NCBI GenBank assembly: GCA_033557465.1
Contig: CM066036.1
Coordinates: forward strand, 724,297,828-724,361,827
DNA: 64,000 bases
Reading direction: 5' to 3'
DNA from: Ichthyophis bannanicus
Lineage: Eukaryota > Chordata > Amphibia > Gymnophiona > Ichthyophiidae
This document shows positions 23,901 to 34,327 of the stretch, in pieces. Position numbers and translations under genes: made by a program. The notes beneath the pieces are model-generated. The model had not been told where the DNA came from. It ran no database searches and was given only the letters and a program-made list of their open reading frames with translations. Position 1 is the stretch's first letter, and each line of letters starts with the position of its first letter.

Positions 23901-24089
23901 TGATGATCCTCATAGCCCCCTTCTGATCCTGTCAACCATGGTTTCCCTTCTTCTTCACCTTGTGCAGACTCAGCCACTTAATCTGGGATGTGCACTCAAG
24001 CTCATCTCTCAGGACAATTGCACACACCTCCATCCCAATCTTTACTCACTATGCCTGACAGCATGGCTGCTGAAAGGCTAGTATTAACC

Positions 24090-25130
24090 CACCTTGACTG
24101 ACCACAGGCAGTCAAGGAAGTCCTAGAATCTTTTAAGGATTTTATCAGGTGATCTTATGCCTTCAAGTGGCATAGGGTTTGCCTCTGGTTCTCCCCAAAG
24201 AAGAGTGACCCCTTTTCTCGCCTGGTGGAGTCACTTCTACAATATCTTCTCCACTTATCCTTGACAGGTATGAAAACTAACTCAGTGAGAGTTCACCTTA
24301 GTGCATTGCATCCGTTCACACACCAGAGGATGGACAACCTATCTCCTCACACCCCTTAGTAGCACACTTCATGTGGGGTCTCCTGCTGGCCAAGTCATCT
24401 ATTAAGCCACCTCCAGTGATCTGGGATCTAAATGTGGTTCTAGTGCAGCTTCTAAAGACACCTTTTGAATCTTTAGCCACTGCTTCACTGAAGTTTCTAT
24501 CTTGGAAGGTCACCTTCCTTATTGCCCTTACTTCAGCTTGCCACATCAGTGAGTTGCAAGCTCTAGTAGCAGATCCCCCCCCCATACTCAGTTCCACAAT
24601 GACAATGTGGTTCTCTGTACCCATCCACACACCTTAGACTGCAAGCAAGCACTGGCTTACTACTGTGATAGAACTAAGAATCACAGAAGATCATCACAAT
24701 TGTTCATCTCCTTTGATCCTAGTCACCTAGGTCTACCGGTGATGAAACATACTCTATCCAGATGGATAGCAGATTGCATTTCTTTCACTTATGCACAGGC
24801 AGGAATCTCTTTGGAGGGTCATGTCACTGCTCATAATGTGCGGCTATGGCAACCTCCATAGCCAACCTCCCTTCAATATCCATTGAGGAGATCTGTCGGG
24901 CAGCTACTTGGTCCTCCATTCATACCTTTGCTGTGCACTACTGTCTGGACAGAGAGACTCTTGTCAGGACATTGTCTTTGGTCAAGCTGTACTCCAGCAT
25001 CTCTTTGGAACTTAAACTCAACTCCTACCCTCTATCCCTGACTTCTACAAGATATCAGACTATCATTGGGGGAGTCTTGCCTCCTGGAATTGAGTCCAAT
25101 GGCCCACAACTCTTCCAAACATTTTAGTTA
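24090..25130 (+). pseudogene. DIRS tyrosine recombinase
   Basis: Remnants of the integrase that replaces a DDE integrase in DIRS elements. They are VRVHLSALHPFTHQ near 24290, SRWIADCISFTYAQAGISLE near 24760-24810, and the HxxR box as AHNVR near 24832. Then, after a frameshift, SIEEICRAATWSS and FAVHYCLD follow, with the presumed nucleophile Tyr in HYC near 24940. Several stops occur. This domain joins a circular cDNA to the target without TSDs in live elements. Confidence 0.8.
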
Positions 25131-25446
25131 CATGTTTTTTGCCTCAGGGATTGCACTATTCCCCCTCCCCCCCCCCCACCTACTAGTCTGGTACCTGGGA
25201 GCTAGTGAGTCCCATATGTGAAGGTTGCATTTCTGCTTGTTCATGGAGATAGCGTAGTTACTCACCTGTAACAGGTGATTTCCTGGAACAGCAGGAATCA
25301 GTCTTCACAACCCACCCTCCTCCCCTAGGAGTTGTAGGGTTCTTTTGTTTTTTTCTTCTCGGCTACAAAATCAATTGAGGAGAGAAGTTGGGAAAGGCAG
25401 GAAGGCAGGCATGCAGGTGGAGTTGAGTGCTCCCAAAGGCTTTCCT

Positions 25447-27035
25447 TTTTTTATACTTATTTATGCAATTTTAAAATAATCCGCAAGATATACAATTGTT
25501 ACAGAAAAGAATGTGCAAAGGAAAATATTAAACTAATACACCATAAGGGAAACTTCCCCTATCCAATACATTAATGAAGAAATTAACATTCACTAGTCCA
25601 CAAAAAAAGGAGCAAGCAAGACATAAATCGAAAGAAACAGTTTCAGGAAATAAGACACAAACTGGTGCATACAACATTAATCCTGAACCTTACTAAATTG
25701 GAAGAGCACTTTTACTGGCGGTGAATTGAGTTAGATGTGAGGGCTCAAAAAGGTATAGCTAACACCCTGATATTTAATTAAACATCTACATGAATATCTC
25801 AAAAAGAAAAGCCCACCAAGCTGCAAAACCTGAGGGCGAAGCAAAAGAAACTGTTGCTGATGTTTCTGAGTAGATTTAGAGACATCTGGAAACATCCTAA
25901 TTATACCCCCCATAAATGACTCATTCCTGGCTTTGAAATATAATTTAAAAAGAAAGTCTCGATCAGACTCAAATACTACAGTCAGCAGCAAAGTCACCCT
26001 CGGGACATATCCCGGATCAGTGGTTTCCAAAAACCCAGTCAGATCCAGTGAGGCCATAGGAGGAGAATGTACAGGTGAAGAAGCTCCATGGGTCTTTCGC
26101 TTGGCTGTTGGCAAATAAAAAAAGCCCTAGCCAAAGGAGGAACAGATTCCAAGGGAATTTTCAAAATAGAAGTAGTGTAGGTATTGAACAAATCCTTCGG
26201 CGAGGTAACAGGAACCCAGGGAAAATTCAACAAGCGCAGATTTCTCTTCCTAACTGAATTCTCTAACATCTCTATTTTCCCATAGATACCAGACAAATCT
26301 TTCATAACAGTACCTGGAATGGAAACAGCATCCTGAATTTTAGCTTCCAACTCTGCCACCTTAGAAGAAATGCAAGCGACCTCCTGCTTCTGCTGGCTAA
26401 TAGACTGAGCCAGGGATAGAAGAACTTCATGAAGAGCAGCAAACTGAGATATAAAGGAAGTTTCCAGCACCTTAAGTCCTTCCCAAAAAGAATCCAAAGT
26501 TACAGTAACTGGACGAACAAGAACGGATTTAGTAGGCACCGCAAAACGAGCACTCAGTCCAAAAACTGTGTCCACCGCCGTCGAATGCTCACCAATAGCA
26601 GCTGGAATCACCTCTATGCCAGCTGACTCCGCAGAAGCAGCAACTGCCTCCGCGGGACTCCCCACCAGCACCAGCCATGAGTCTCTCCACTCTCTGAGAC
26701 TCTGCCTCTGTCGTTCCCACATCCAGTGCTTAAGGCTGAGTTGGCGGGGTCCGGGCATCCGGGCTAAGGGTGACCTGCAGTTCAGAGGGGCATGCCAGGC
26801 CTCCTTCCGCCTCCATTACCCCCAACAAACTCTGCTCCGGATGTAAAGCTGCACCAGTGGGCTCACGAAAGTATCGAGAGGACGCGTAGTCACCGACGTC
26901 GCACTCTTGGGAATCTCCCAAGGCTTAGCCTTCCACTTATGAGGCATCGAATAAGTAAGTAAATTGTAGGGAAAAGAAGGAAAGCAAAAACGAGCAGTCA
27001 GTGGCTAGCGCGTGTCCGCCATCTTGCCACGCCCC
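25447..27035 (-). mobile_element. ORF1-only L1 (HAL1-like), antisense
   Basis: Inserted in the DIRS terminal fold-back with a 17-bp TSD (25430-25446 and 27036-27052, one mismatch). The 5' end on the minus strand begins GGGGCGTGGCAAGATGGCGG, a typical full-length L1 start. It contains ORF1 and then only about 285 bp to a T-run (poly(A) on the minus strand). No endonuclease or RT is present although both ends are intact, so this is an ORF1-only derivative about 1.59 kb long, comparable in design to mammalian HAL1. Related 3' sequence lies at 49447-49768. Confidence 0.75.
25731..26951 (-). pseudogene. L1 ORF1p remnant (RNA-binding chaperone)
   Basis: Starts with MPHKWKAKPWE at about 26951, then frameshifts in the N-terminal region. 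A coiled-coil-like stretch (ISSKVAELEAKI) and the RRM start (VRKRNLRLLNFP, near 26260) lie in the 239-codon frame. After a frameshift near 26050-26110, the C-terminal domain follows (VTLLLTVVFESDRDF, KARNESFMGG, RMFPDVSKSTQ, LRPQVLQLGG). Domain order matches L1 ORF1p: coiled coil, RRM, C-terminal domain. In live elements ORF1p coats L1 RNA. Confidence 0.75.
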
Positions 27036-27430
27036 CTCCCAAAGGTTTTCCTATTGAACGTTGGGGATTGTTCCTGGGTGTGCTCTGTCAGTGATGTTCA
27101 CCCATATGCGTTCCCGGAGATCACCTGTTACAGGTGAGTAACTACGCTTTATGTGAGATTTGTGACTTTGATGGAAGATTAGTCATACAGTAAAGGTTTG
27201 GATAGATTGAAGGAGAAATAAATGGCTTAGTGGTAGGCTGGTGAGAATCAGGTTGCAGTAATCTAATCAGGAGGTGATGAAAGACTGGTAGTTTATTCAG
27301 AAAGGAATGGATGAATTTTGCTGGTTATAGAGAAAGAAATAACAGGTTTTAGCTGTCTTTTGCATATGTGCAGATAAAGAGAGATGAGTGAAAGATGGCC
27401 CAATGGTTATGAGCTGAGGAGACAGTAAGG

Positions 27431-29694
27431 ATTTATTTATTTATTTATTTGTGTGCTTTTCTATACCGCCCCTTCCAGAGATCAGGGGCGGTTTACAAGG
27501 AACTTAAATAACAATATAGCAAAACAGAGCAATATTGCATTACATTAAACATTAAGTAAACAAACTAGATTACATAAGAACTAGGTTACATAAGAACTAG
27601 GTTACATAAGAACTATGTTACATGTAAAATAATGTGTAGGTTATTAACAAAAAACTATGTTACAAAGAACAAAAGTAGGTTATTTACATGGTTAGCAAGA
27701 GTTATTTGCGGTCATAAGTACAGTGTTGGGACGAGGCTAACTTGGGTGGATATTTAAAATGAAGTCTGGGATTTAGGTGGGGTAGACTAGTGTTTGGTTA
27801 GTTGCATGTTCTTGTGTAGTAAATTTGATTTCAGGTTGTAGGTTGCTATAGTGTTGACTAAATAGGTAGGTTTTAAGTTCCTTCCTGAAAGATGTAAGAT
27901 CCTTAATCTCTCTTAGGTTTAGTGGCAGTTTATTCCATTGGCAGGGAGCATAATATGAAAAAGCAGTGTTGGAGGTTATTTGTTTTGATTTTGTTATGGC
28001 AATAGGAATTTGTAGCATGTTGAGGTTACTTTTTCTTCTAGTTCTGTTTTCTTGTGGGGTTTGGAGTAGAGTTGCCAACTGTGATGGGGCTAGGTCATTA
28101 ATGAGTTTAAAAGTGGTGACAAGTGTTTTATATTGAATCCTACTATAGATAGGCAGCCAGTGGAGAGCGTATAGGATGGGAGAGATGTGATCGAATATTT
28201 TAGCTTTCACAATGATTCGGGCAGTGACATTCTGAGCTCTTTGTAGGATGTGTAAATTCTTTTTGGATGTTCCTTGGAGTATGCCATTGCAGAAGTCTAA
28301 ATGAGGCATAATGAGAGCTTGGACAACTGTTCTGAAATCGTTGATGTCGATGAGGGGTCGGAGTTGTTGTATGGTTCTCAGTTTGAAAAATATAGTTTTG
28401 GCAGTCTGTTTTATGTGGTTAGACATGCTTAGGGTTTTATCTAGTGTAATTCCAAGGTATTTAATTTCGGATTTGACTGGGAGAGTAATGTTCATAAGGT
28501 TGATGGAAGTTGGAGGGGTGAAGGTGGTATTTCTGGTTACGAAGAGTGCTTCAGTCTTTTTGAAGTTGATATCCATATGGATTGAGTGGAGCCATTTTTC
28601 AGCTTCAGAGAGGCAGGTGGCGATTTTGTTGAAATTAAGGTTAGCAATGTCTAAAGGGGCGAACAGCATGATGTCGTCTGCATAGATAAAATATTTTAGA
28701 TTGTGGCGTTGAAAGATTGTACAAATAGGTTGTATATAGAGGTTAAAAAGTAATGCAGAGAGTGAGGATCCTTGTGGGATACCACGTTCTTGGGGGAATG
28801 GTAGTGAGGGGGAATGGTTTAAATGGACATATTGGAAACGATTAGAAATGTAGGACTTAAACCAGTTAAGTGTGGTATCTTTTAAACCTAGTTGGGATAG
28901 TCTAGATAAGAGCGTATTATGATCAACACTATCAAAGGCTGAGGAAATGTCAAGGAATATGAGCAAGAAGGTCTGCTTTGTATTATCTATACCTCGGATA
29001 AGTGAATCAAGAAGGGATATGAGTAAAGTTTCTACTCCGTGATATGAGCGGAAGCCATACTGGTACTCATCTAAAGGGAAGTTGGTATCAATATGATCCT
29101 GTAGTTGTATCTGGGCTACCTTTTCAATAATTTTGGCTAAGAAAGGTATGCTGGCAATGGGGCGGTATGAGGATGGGTCAGAACTGTTAAGGGTTTTATT
29201 TTTTAGTAAAGGGCGAATCGCCGAGTATTTGAGGTCATCAGGCATGAAGCCTTGAAGTAGGGATTGATTTACTAGCTTCAAAATGTATGGGGCTAGTTCG
29301 GATTTTGCTGCTTTAACCCAAGACACCGGGCAAGGATCAAGTAATGAAGTGGTAGTATTGAGGTTTGATATAATCTCTAGCAGTTGTTTGTTGGAGATTG
29401 TATGGAATGAGTTCCACTCAGTGATGGAATTTGGTGTGGGAGAGGTTAGGATAATGCTTGGACGGTCGCTTAGTTTAAGCTTATTGGCAAAATGGTTTGC
29501 AAGGAGTTGCGGATCTATTGGTGTTTTATTAGGGGTGTTATTGGGAACCTTAGTTAGAGATTTAATAATCTCAAAAAGTTCCCTGGGTCGATTGATGGCC
29601 TTAGCTAGTGTTTTAGTGTGGAATAGCCTTTTTGTGTTGTTAATGGCTTCCTTGTATGCTTTAAGGCTTGATGACAGTGTTACCCAAATAAATA
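27431..29694 (-). mobile_element. Younger L2-clade LINE, 5'-truncated
   Basis: Inserted into the older L2. The 3' end at 27431 is a (TTTA)n run, followed inward by the stem sequence ATACCGCCCC ... GGGGCGGT, the tail also seen at 1916-2010. The 5' end is truncated before the endonuclease. A TSD is not clear, since AAATAGAG/AAATAAATAG sequence at 29690-29715 obscures it. It has one long, uninterrupted ORF. Confidence 0.85.
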
Positions 29695-29716
29695 GAGAAA
29701 GGAATAAATAGAGCAA
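27773..29716 (-). CDS. L2 ORF2 C-terminal 647 codons: reverse transcriptase
   Basis: An uninterrupted reading frame from a 5'-truncated L2. The first 15 or so residues come from flanking sequence, so the ATG is not the native start. The linker segment (RPRELFEIIKSLTK, residues about 43-56) precedes the RT. RT motifs in order are YRPIASIPFLAKIIEKV (about 165-181), YQYGFRSYHG, FLDISSAFDSVDH (first catalytic Asp), GIPQGSSLSALLFNLY, FIYADDIMLF (catalytic Asp pair, about 325-335) and IKYLGITLD. The C-terminal domain includes LDFCNGILQG and CQWNKLPLNLR. No endonuclease is present. Lack of any stop over 1.9 kb suggests a recent insertion. It cannot move on its own. Confidence 0.85.
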   Translation of the reverse strand: MLYLFLSLFIWVTLSSSLKAYKEAINNTKRLFHTKTLAKAINRPRELFEIIKSLTKVPNNTPNKTPIDPQLLANHFANKLKLSDRPSIILTSPTPNSITEWNSFHTISNKQLLEIISNLNTTTSLLDPCPVSWVKAAKSELAPYILKLVNQSLLQGFMPDDLKYSAIRPLLKNKTLNSSDPSSYRPIASIPFLAKIIEKVAQIQLQDHIDTNFPLDEYQYGFRSYHGVETLLISLLDSLIRGIDNTKQTFLLIFLDISSAFDSVDHNTLLSRLSQLGLKDTTLNWFKSYISNRFQYVHLNHSPSLPFPQERGIPQGSSLSALLFNLYIQPICTIFQRHNLKYFIYADDIMLFAPLDIANLNFNKIATCLSEAEKWLHSIHMDINFKKTEALFVTRNTTFTPPTSINLMNITLPVKSEIKYLGITLDKTLSMSNHIKQTAKTIFFKLRTIQQLRPLIDINDFRTVVQALIMPHLDFCNGILQGTSKKNLHILQRAQNVTARIIVKAKIFDHISPILYALHWLPIYSRIQYKTLVTTFKLINDLAPSQLATLLQTPQENRTRRKSNLNMLQIPIAITKSKQITSNTAFSYYAPCQWNKLPLNLREIKDLTSFRKELKTYLFSQHYSNLQPEIKFTTQEHATNQTLVYPT

Positions 29717-30371
29717 AGTTAAGGGGAAAATATAAGAAGCTCCATTTTCACCATGTTCAGTTTCAAATGGGAGAGGAACATCCAGGCCAGAATGTCAGAT
29801 AAGAAGGCTGAGATGTGGGCCAGGAGTCCTGGAGAAATTTCTGGTGCAGAGAGGTATATCTTGAAGGAGATTAGGGCACTGAGGGAATGAGTATATAGAG
29901 AGAAAAGAGAAAATATCCCAAGACAGCTGAGGTATATCAACTAATAGGATAGCAGCAGAGGAGAATCCATCATAGAATACATTAGAAGTGTGATAAGAAA
30001 AAAAAAAACCAAAATAGAACAGAGCTTCAAAATCTAACTGTGGGCAGCGTATTAAGGATAAGATAATGATCAATAATGTCAAAAGCAGAAGATAGGTAAA
30101 CACCCTTGGATTTGGCCTGGAGCAGGTTACTGGAATCTTTTACAAAAGTTATTTCTGTAGAATGTAGAGGATGAAAACCAGATTGGAGTGGCTCCAGAAT
30201 GGTTTGAGATAAGAAAGTTAAGACAGTGATGCTGAACATCATTTTCAAGTAGTTTGGATAAGAAAGGAAGGAGCAAGATTGGATAATAAATGAAGGACAT
30301 GTAGGATGCAGCAGTGAAGGGTTTTTGAGGAGCGGTGTAACCAAGTCATGCTTGAAGGCAGCAGGAACCTT

Positions 30372-30857
30372 TCCTCCAAAGTATACATATTGAGCTCTTT
30401 AAGTCGGTCCCCATATGCCTTGTGACAAAGTCCAGCTACACACTGACTATTTTGGTAGCCACCCTCTGCACAGACTCCATCCTGTATCTTTCCTTTTGAA
30501 GGTGTGATCTCCAAAATGATATACAATACTACAATTGAGGTCTCGCCAAAGACTTATACAGAGCTACTATCATCTCATCCTTCCTACTAGCCATTCTTCT
30601 CCTTATGTGCTCAAGCATCTTTCCGGCTTTTGCTATCACCTTTTCTACAAGTTTAGCTACCTTAAGATCATCAGAACCAATCACGCCCAAGTCCCACTCT
30701 TCTTTTATGGACAGACGTACTTCACTCCCTATACTGTACTGCTAGATTTTTGCAGCCCAAAGGCATGACCCTGCATTTTTTATCATTAAATCTCAGCTGC
30801 CAAATTCTTAACCATTCTTCAAGCTTAACTAAATGCCTCCTCATGTTATCATGGAAT
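30372..30857 (-). mobile_element. CR1-like LINE fragment (second CR1 subfamily)
   Basis: Antisense copy of the CR1 subfamily present in sense at 46930-49800. GTATACATATTGAGCTCTTTAAGTC is the reverse of the DLNMYTLEE coding segment there, and the following 450 bp run collinearly through the RT C-terminus (GTGTGATCTCC, AATTGAGGTCTCGCC, AGACTTATACAG). It is truncated at both ends. Confidence 0.75.
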
Positions 30858-31062
30858 GGAGGAGTTGCCTAATGGTAAAAGCACTGGTGTGGGAACCAGT
30901 AGACCAGGGTTTGATTCCCACTAGCACCCCTTGTGGCCTTGGGTAAGTCACTTAACTCTCCATTGCCTCAGAAAAATCCAAGTTATCAATGTCCCTATTT
31001 AATGTACATTATTACCAAGTTTAAATTTATGTAACCCCCATAAGGGGTTAAGATTTTTTTTT
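30858..31062 (+). mobile_element. tRNA-derived SINE
   Basis: The head has an A-box-like TGCCTAATGGTAAAAGCA and a B-box-like GGTTTGATTCCC at 30909, then the CCTTGTGGCCTTGGGTAAGTCACTTAACTCTCC body shared by all SINEs here, ending near a T-run. It is a single-B-box form. Confidence 0.75.
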
Positions 31063-31069
31063 ACCTGAG

Positions 31070-31330
31070 AGGCAGGCAGCATAGTCTTGCCGCGATCTTT
31101 TCCCATGCGGGGAGGGGCCGAAATAGGGCAGAGAGGCAGCCATAGTTGAAGAGGACGTCGGGCCATGCATGCGCGCGTTCGAGGTAGGCCCAGAGTGAAG
31201 CCGGGGGCCTCGAGTTAGCTGCTGCTCAGGTAGAGTTCCAGGCGAGTTGGCGGTAGGTGCCTCGGATTTGATTTAGGCACCCGACGGGATTTAGGGGTCC
31301 TAGAGACTCGGGAAAAGGGTTGATTTTCAG
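31070..31330. other. CpG-rich patch
   Basis: Clearly richer in CpG than its surroundings (GCCGCGATC, GGACGTCGGGCC, GCGCGCGTTCGAGG, CCGACGGG). No ORF, TATA motif or exon structure is convincing. It may be the promoter-like 5' region of a retroelement or a small host CpG island. CTTGCCGCGAT also occurs near the 5' end of the L1 at 45170. Confidence 0.35.
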
Positions 31331-32396
31331 TAAAGGGACCATGGGGAATCTGATTCCGGGGTCAGAATTTGGGAAATTTTAAAGTTTTATGGCTCAATTT
31401 TACAGGGTTTGTAGTAGAAGGGGTTTAGTCGGTTGGAAAATTATAGATTTGGACTCATATAAAATCGGGGGTCCTAAGTAAAAAATTAAAAGCAAGTTTG
31501 GTATGAAAAGTTTACTTTATTTTTTAGTTATAGCCTATTTTGTGTAATGGGGGAGTATGGTGGTTCCGATACTCCGATTTTAATTTGGATTGCGTGAGGT
31601 GAAAGCTGAGATTCCAATTTAATTTTAGAAAATGAAATGGGATTTCAGAAATTTATTGGGTAATGTTAAATTGATGAAATGTCATAGCGGAGAGCTGTTT
31701 AGGGTTAAAAACTTGTGAAAACAGTGTTTAATAGTCAGTCGGTGATTAATAAGAAAGGGATAATTGTTTTTGGAGTATATACTATTTTTCCTGTTTAAAT
31801 GTGATATAGAATTTTGATACCATTATTTCTAATGGGAGTTTTGAAAGGTAAAAGGGAGATTTTAGCTGCAAAATAGAATTCATGGCAACTGATGATGTTG
31901 GAGTGCTGGTGCAAGCATGCTTTTCATTGGCTGGAGGACCCTGGATGATGTCATTTGAGGCAGCGTTGCCATGGTTGCGGCTGGGAGAGAGTAAAAAAAA
32001 AGAGAGAGAGCTGTTTGAAACCGTGGGCAAGGGTGTGTTAAAAAGAGCTCCTGGTTGAGTCTAGCGACTGAGTGACCTGTGTGAATATGATTTTGGTAAT
32101 AGAGCAGAACTTTGCTTTTGTATGGTGGCAGAGTTTCTGAAAGGGGATGCAGAGATTTGGAAGACAGTGAGAATCACACCTTTACTTATAAAAAGCCTTG
32201 TATATTATTATATACTATATAATTGACTCAGGTGAACATATCCTAGTGATGCAAGTAATAGGGCTCACTATAAAAAGGTATGTTGGTTTAAATGCTCTAA
32301 AGGTGACAAGAGTAATGAAATGAGCTGAATAGACATTTTAATGAGAACAGGTGTAATATAACCTGTACCAGAAACTGTTGTTTAGGGAATAAACCC
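31331..32396. other. Unassigned sequence
   Basis: Moderately AT-rich, no open frame with motifs and no recognised repeat. It may belong with the CpG-rich patch to one element. Confidence 0.35.
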
Positions 32397-32740
32397 ATAA
32401 TTTATTTATTTATTTAGTATACATTTTGTATACCGCTACTTCCAGCAATCAGCAGCGGTTTGATTACAGATTGGAAATTGTCAAATCATGACAGGAACTT
32501 TTTGAGGTATAAACACATTGATTAGACAGGAAAGCACAGCACACAGAGAACTATTTTACAGGGAACATGGGCTATGGAGGGTTAAGTGGCTTGCCCAAGA
32601 CCACAAGGAGCACCTGTGGGACTAGAAACCCCAGTCCTTCCGGCCCAAGGTTGCTGTCCTCTAGTGGGATTTGAACCCCTGACCTTCCGGCCTGAAGTAC
32701 CTTGCCCCAACCACTAGGCCACTCCTCCACCCCATGTATG
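32397..32740 (-). mobile_element. tRNA-SINE with duplicated B-box-like module, antisense
   Basis: At the left is the L2-type tail in reverse (TTTA run, then TATACCGCTACTTCC). The body holds the reversed B box GGATTTGAACCCC near 32668 and a second, similar module (ACTAGAAACCCCAGTCC) near 32620. The head at 32720-32740 reverses GGAGTGGCCTAGTGGTTGG. Same subfamily as 34328 and 45733. Confidence 0.8.
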
Positions 32741-33879
32741 TGTAACAGATCTACAGAGATTACATAAGTAACTACAGTTTCAGTGCACAAGCTATGTTGA
32801 AGATGGAATGAATTTAAATGTTGTGGAATGGACACGTAGTACTGTAGCTCTGAGTTCAAGTCTGAGTATATAAGGTGCAAGGATGGTTGTATGAAAGTAG
32901 GGGGTTCATTAAGCTCTTCAGTATAGGGACCTAAGTTCAGACAGGTGACCTTAGCTAGGGACTTTGCTTAATTTTATTTAATTAGTTAGGGAACTTAACA
33001 AAGTTTGAGGGATAAGAATAAATTAGGTTGTTATATACCTACATTAGGGAAAAGTTAGGGTTTTGCTTCCCTTTATTTTGATTAAGTTAGGGAGCCAGGT
33101 ACTCCGGATTCCGAGGATACAGAGGTGCGGCGGTTCCTGCGCGAAACTTGGGCCCCTACACTTCAACCTCGCAGTTATCTGGACAAAGAGTCAGCTTCAC
33201 ATCTTACCTGAACGTCTGAATAAAGTTAAGTGAAGTACTTAACATAAGCTTTGCTGTTTAAAACAAGGAAAAGGAGAGCAAAAGAGAGTGAACAATTTTT
33301 ACCTGTTACTGATGTAATACGTTTTCACCCTAAAGAAAACTAAATCTACAAAAAGCATCAGAACTTACGAGTTAACAATTGAAGTTAACAGAGAATTACA
33401 CTTCATATGCTGCATTAGCCAGAAGAGATACTTATCTGGTTAGAATAGTTAGGGTTTCCTTCAATAGAGTTGTAACGTGTTATGATTGTTCTTCTGTAAA
33501 AGAAAATATTGTTGATGTTTTTTTTAATAATTTATACTTACCAGTTGGTGCAATAAAAGATGAAATGTATTCTGGGTTATTCTTTCATGTCCTCCTGAGA
33601 AACTGGAAAGATTATTTCAGCTAGAAATACAAGAAAGTGTCAGAAACTGCGTAAAATTAATATCAAGACACTTTGCAATAACTTTATTGGTAAACTTCAT
33701 ACATACCATCCAAGTTTACTTATTATATATATTTCCCCAGTTCCTTTTGAAGGAACTGGTGTGTACTGTACCTTTCCAATTTGTAAATCTGGTGATAACG
33801 CCTTCCCTTACGGCCACTGACTACACAATTTTAATAAGGAAGCTACATCAGGGCATGTAACACTGGTTTGCAAATAGGG
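32741..33879. other. Unassigned sequence
   Basis: No element recognised. A short GC-rich stretch at 33095-33165 stands out, followed by GAATAAAG. The small ORF at 33379-33624 has no known motif. Confidence 0.35.
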
Positions 33880-33956
33880 GTGGGTTACATTTAAATTATA
33901 AAGTACTTTGACTGACATGATAAAGCAGTATAAAAAACCTGATAAATAAATACATC
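33880..33956 (+). repeat. LINE/SINE 3' tail
   Basis: GTACTTTGACTGACATGATAAAGCAGTATAAAAAACC is followed by TGATAAATAAATA, an L2-type tail without body. Confidence 0.5.
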
Positions 33957-34090
33957 TACTCCTTCCTAGGTGTTTATTGCAGATTTTGGTATCATGTGTA
34001 AAGAGGCAAACCTTACCCAACAGCCCTTCTGCAATATCACCAACAAAAATGTTAAAAAGACAGCAAACGGGTGCACCTGAATCCAGTTAC
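33957..34090 (-). mobile_element. CR1-like fragment, RT catalytic region
   Basis: Minus strand encodes GKVCLFTHDTKICNKH, the equivalent of KVCLFADDTKICNR at 48555-48605 of the sense CR1 copy, with FADD changed to FTHD. It is very short. Confidence 0.65.
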
Positions 34091-34327
34091 AACAGTTATA
34101 CCTATTCTAGAGTAGACATAACTTCATGCAACTAGATTTGTAAAGAAACATGCATACATTATAATATTCTATAACATGCATTCATGTATTTAGGCCCTGC
34201 CTATGTTCTGCCCAAGCTCCACTCCCATACATTCTTCTTTTGAAAATGGACATGATGTGACTTGAGCATGCGCTTGCAGAATACCATCCGCACAAAGAGT
34301 GCAAGTGAGTGTCTTTTCATTTGCATA

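Larger units (their letters stand above)
25251..27148. repeat. DIRS terminal 28-bp perfect inverted repeat
   Basis: 25251-25278 and 27121-27148 are exact inverted complements. Each contains CACCTGTAACAGGTG (or its reverse), itself a near-perfect palindrome around a single base. Without the L1 insertion the two arms would lie about 255 bp apart, so this is a terminal fold-back, presumably part of the inverted terminal or internal complementary region used in DIRS replication. Confidence 0.8.
18400..27150 (+). mobile_element. DIRS-type tyrosine-recombinase retrotransposon, nested and decayed
   Basis: A single sense element carries, in order, gag-like ORF1, RT, RNase H and tyrosine recombinase, the content of DIRS elements. 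Its right end is a fold-back: 25251-25278 and 27121-27148 are perfect 28-bp inverted repeats. Three insertions interrupt it: a solo LTR (20355-21778), an unassigned block (about 21920-22575) and an ORF1-only L1 (25447-27035). The left terminus is uncertain; it follows an ACT microsatellite at 18398-18422 and I did not find an inverted copy of the right terminal motif there. All coding regions are broken. Confidence 0.9.
27150..30371 (-). mobile_element. L2 LINE fragment, split by a younger L2
   Basis: Minus-strand sequence at 27150-27430 matches 470-780 of the L2 at the window start. It resumes at about 29695, matching 800 onward there, and continues to 30371 with RT blocks (AAILLVDIPQLSW, HDLVTPLLKNPSLL). 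The interruption is exactly the younger L2 below. The 3' portion is missing at the DIRS right end. The frame is broken in several places. Confidence 0.8.

Noticed and set aside
25156..25185. Poly-C tract as a regulatory site
   Set aside because: Simple homopolymer near the DIRS end, nothing further to support a function.
28311..29711. Plus-strand open frames opposite the L2 ORF
   Set aside because: They are shadows of the long minus-strand RT frame and lack any motif.
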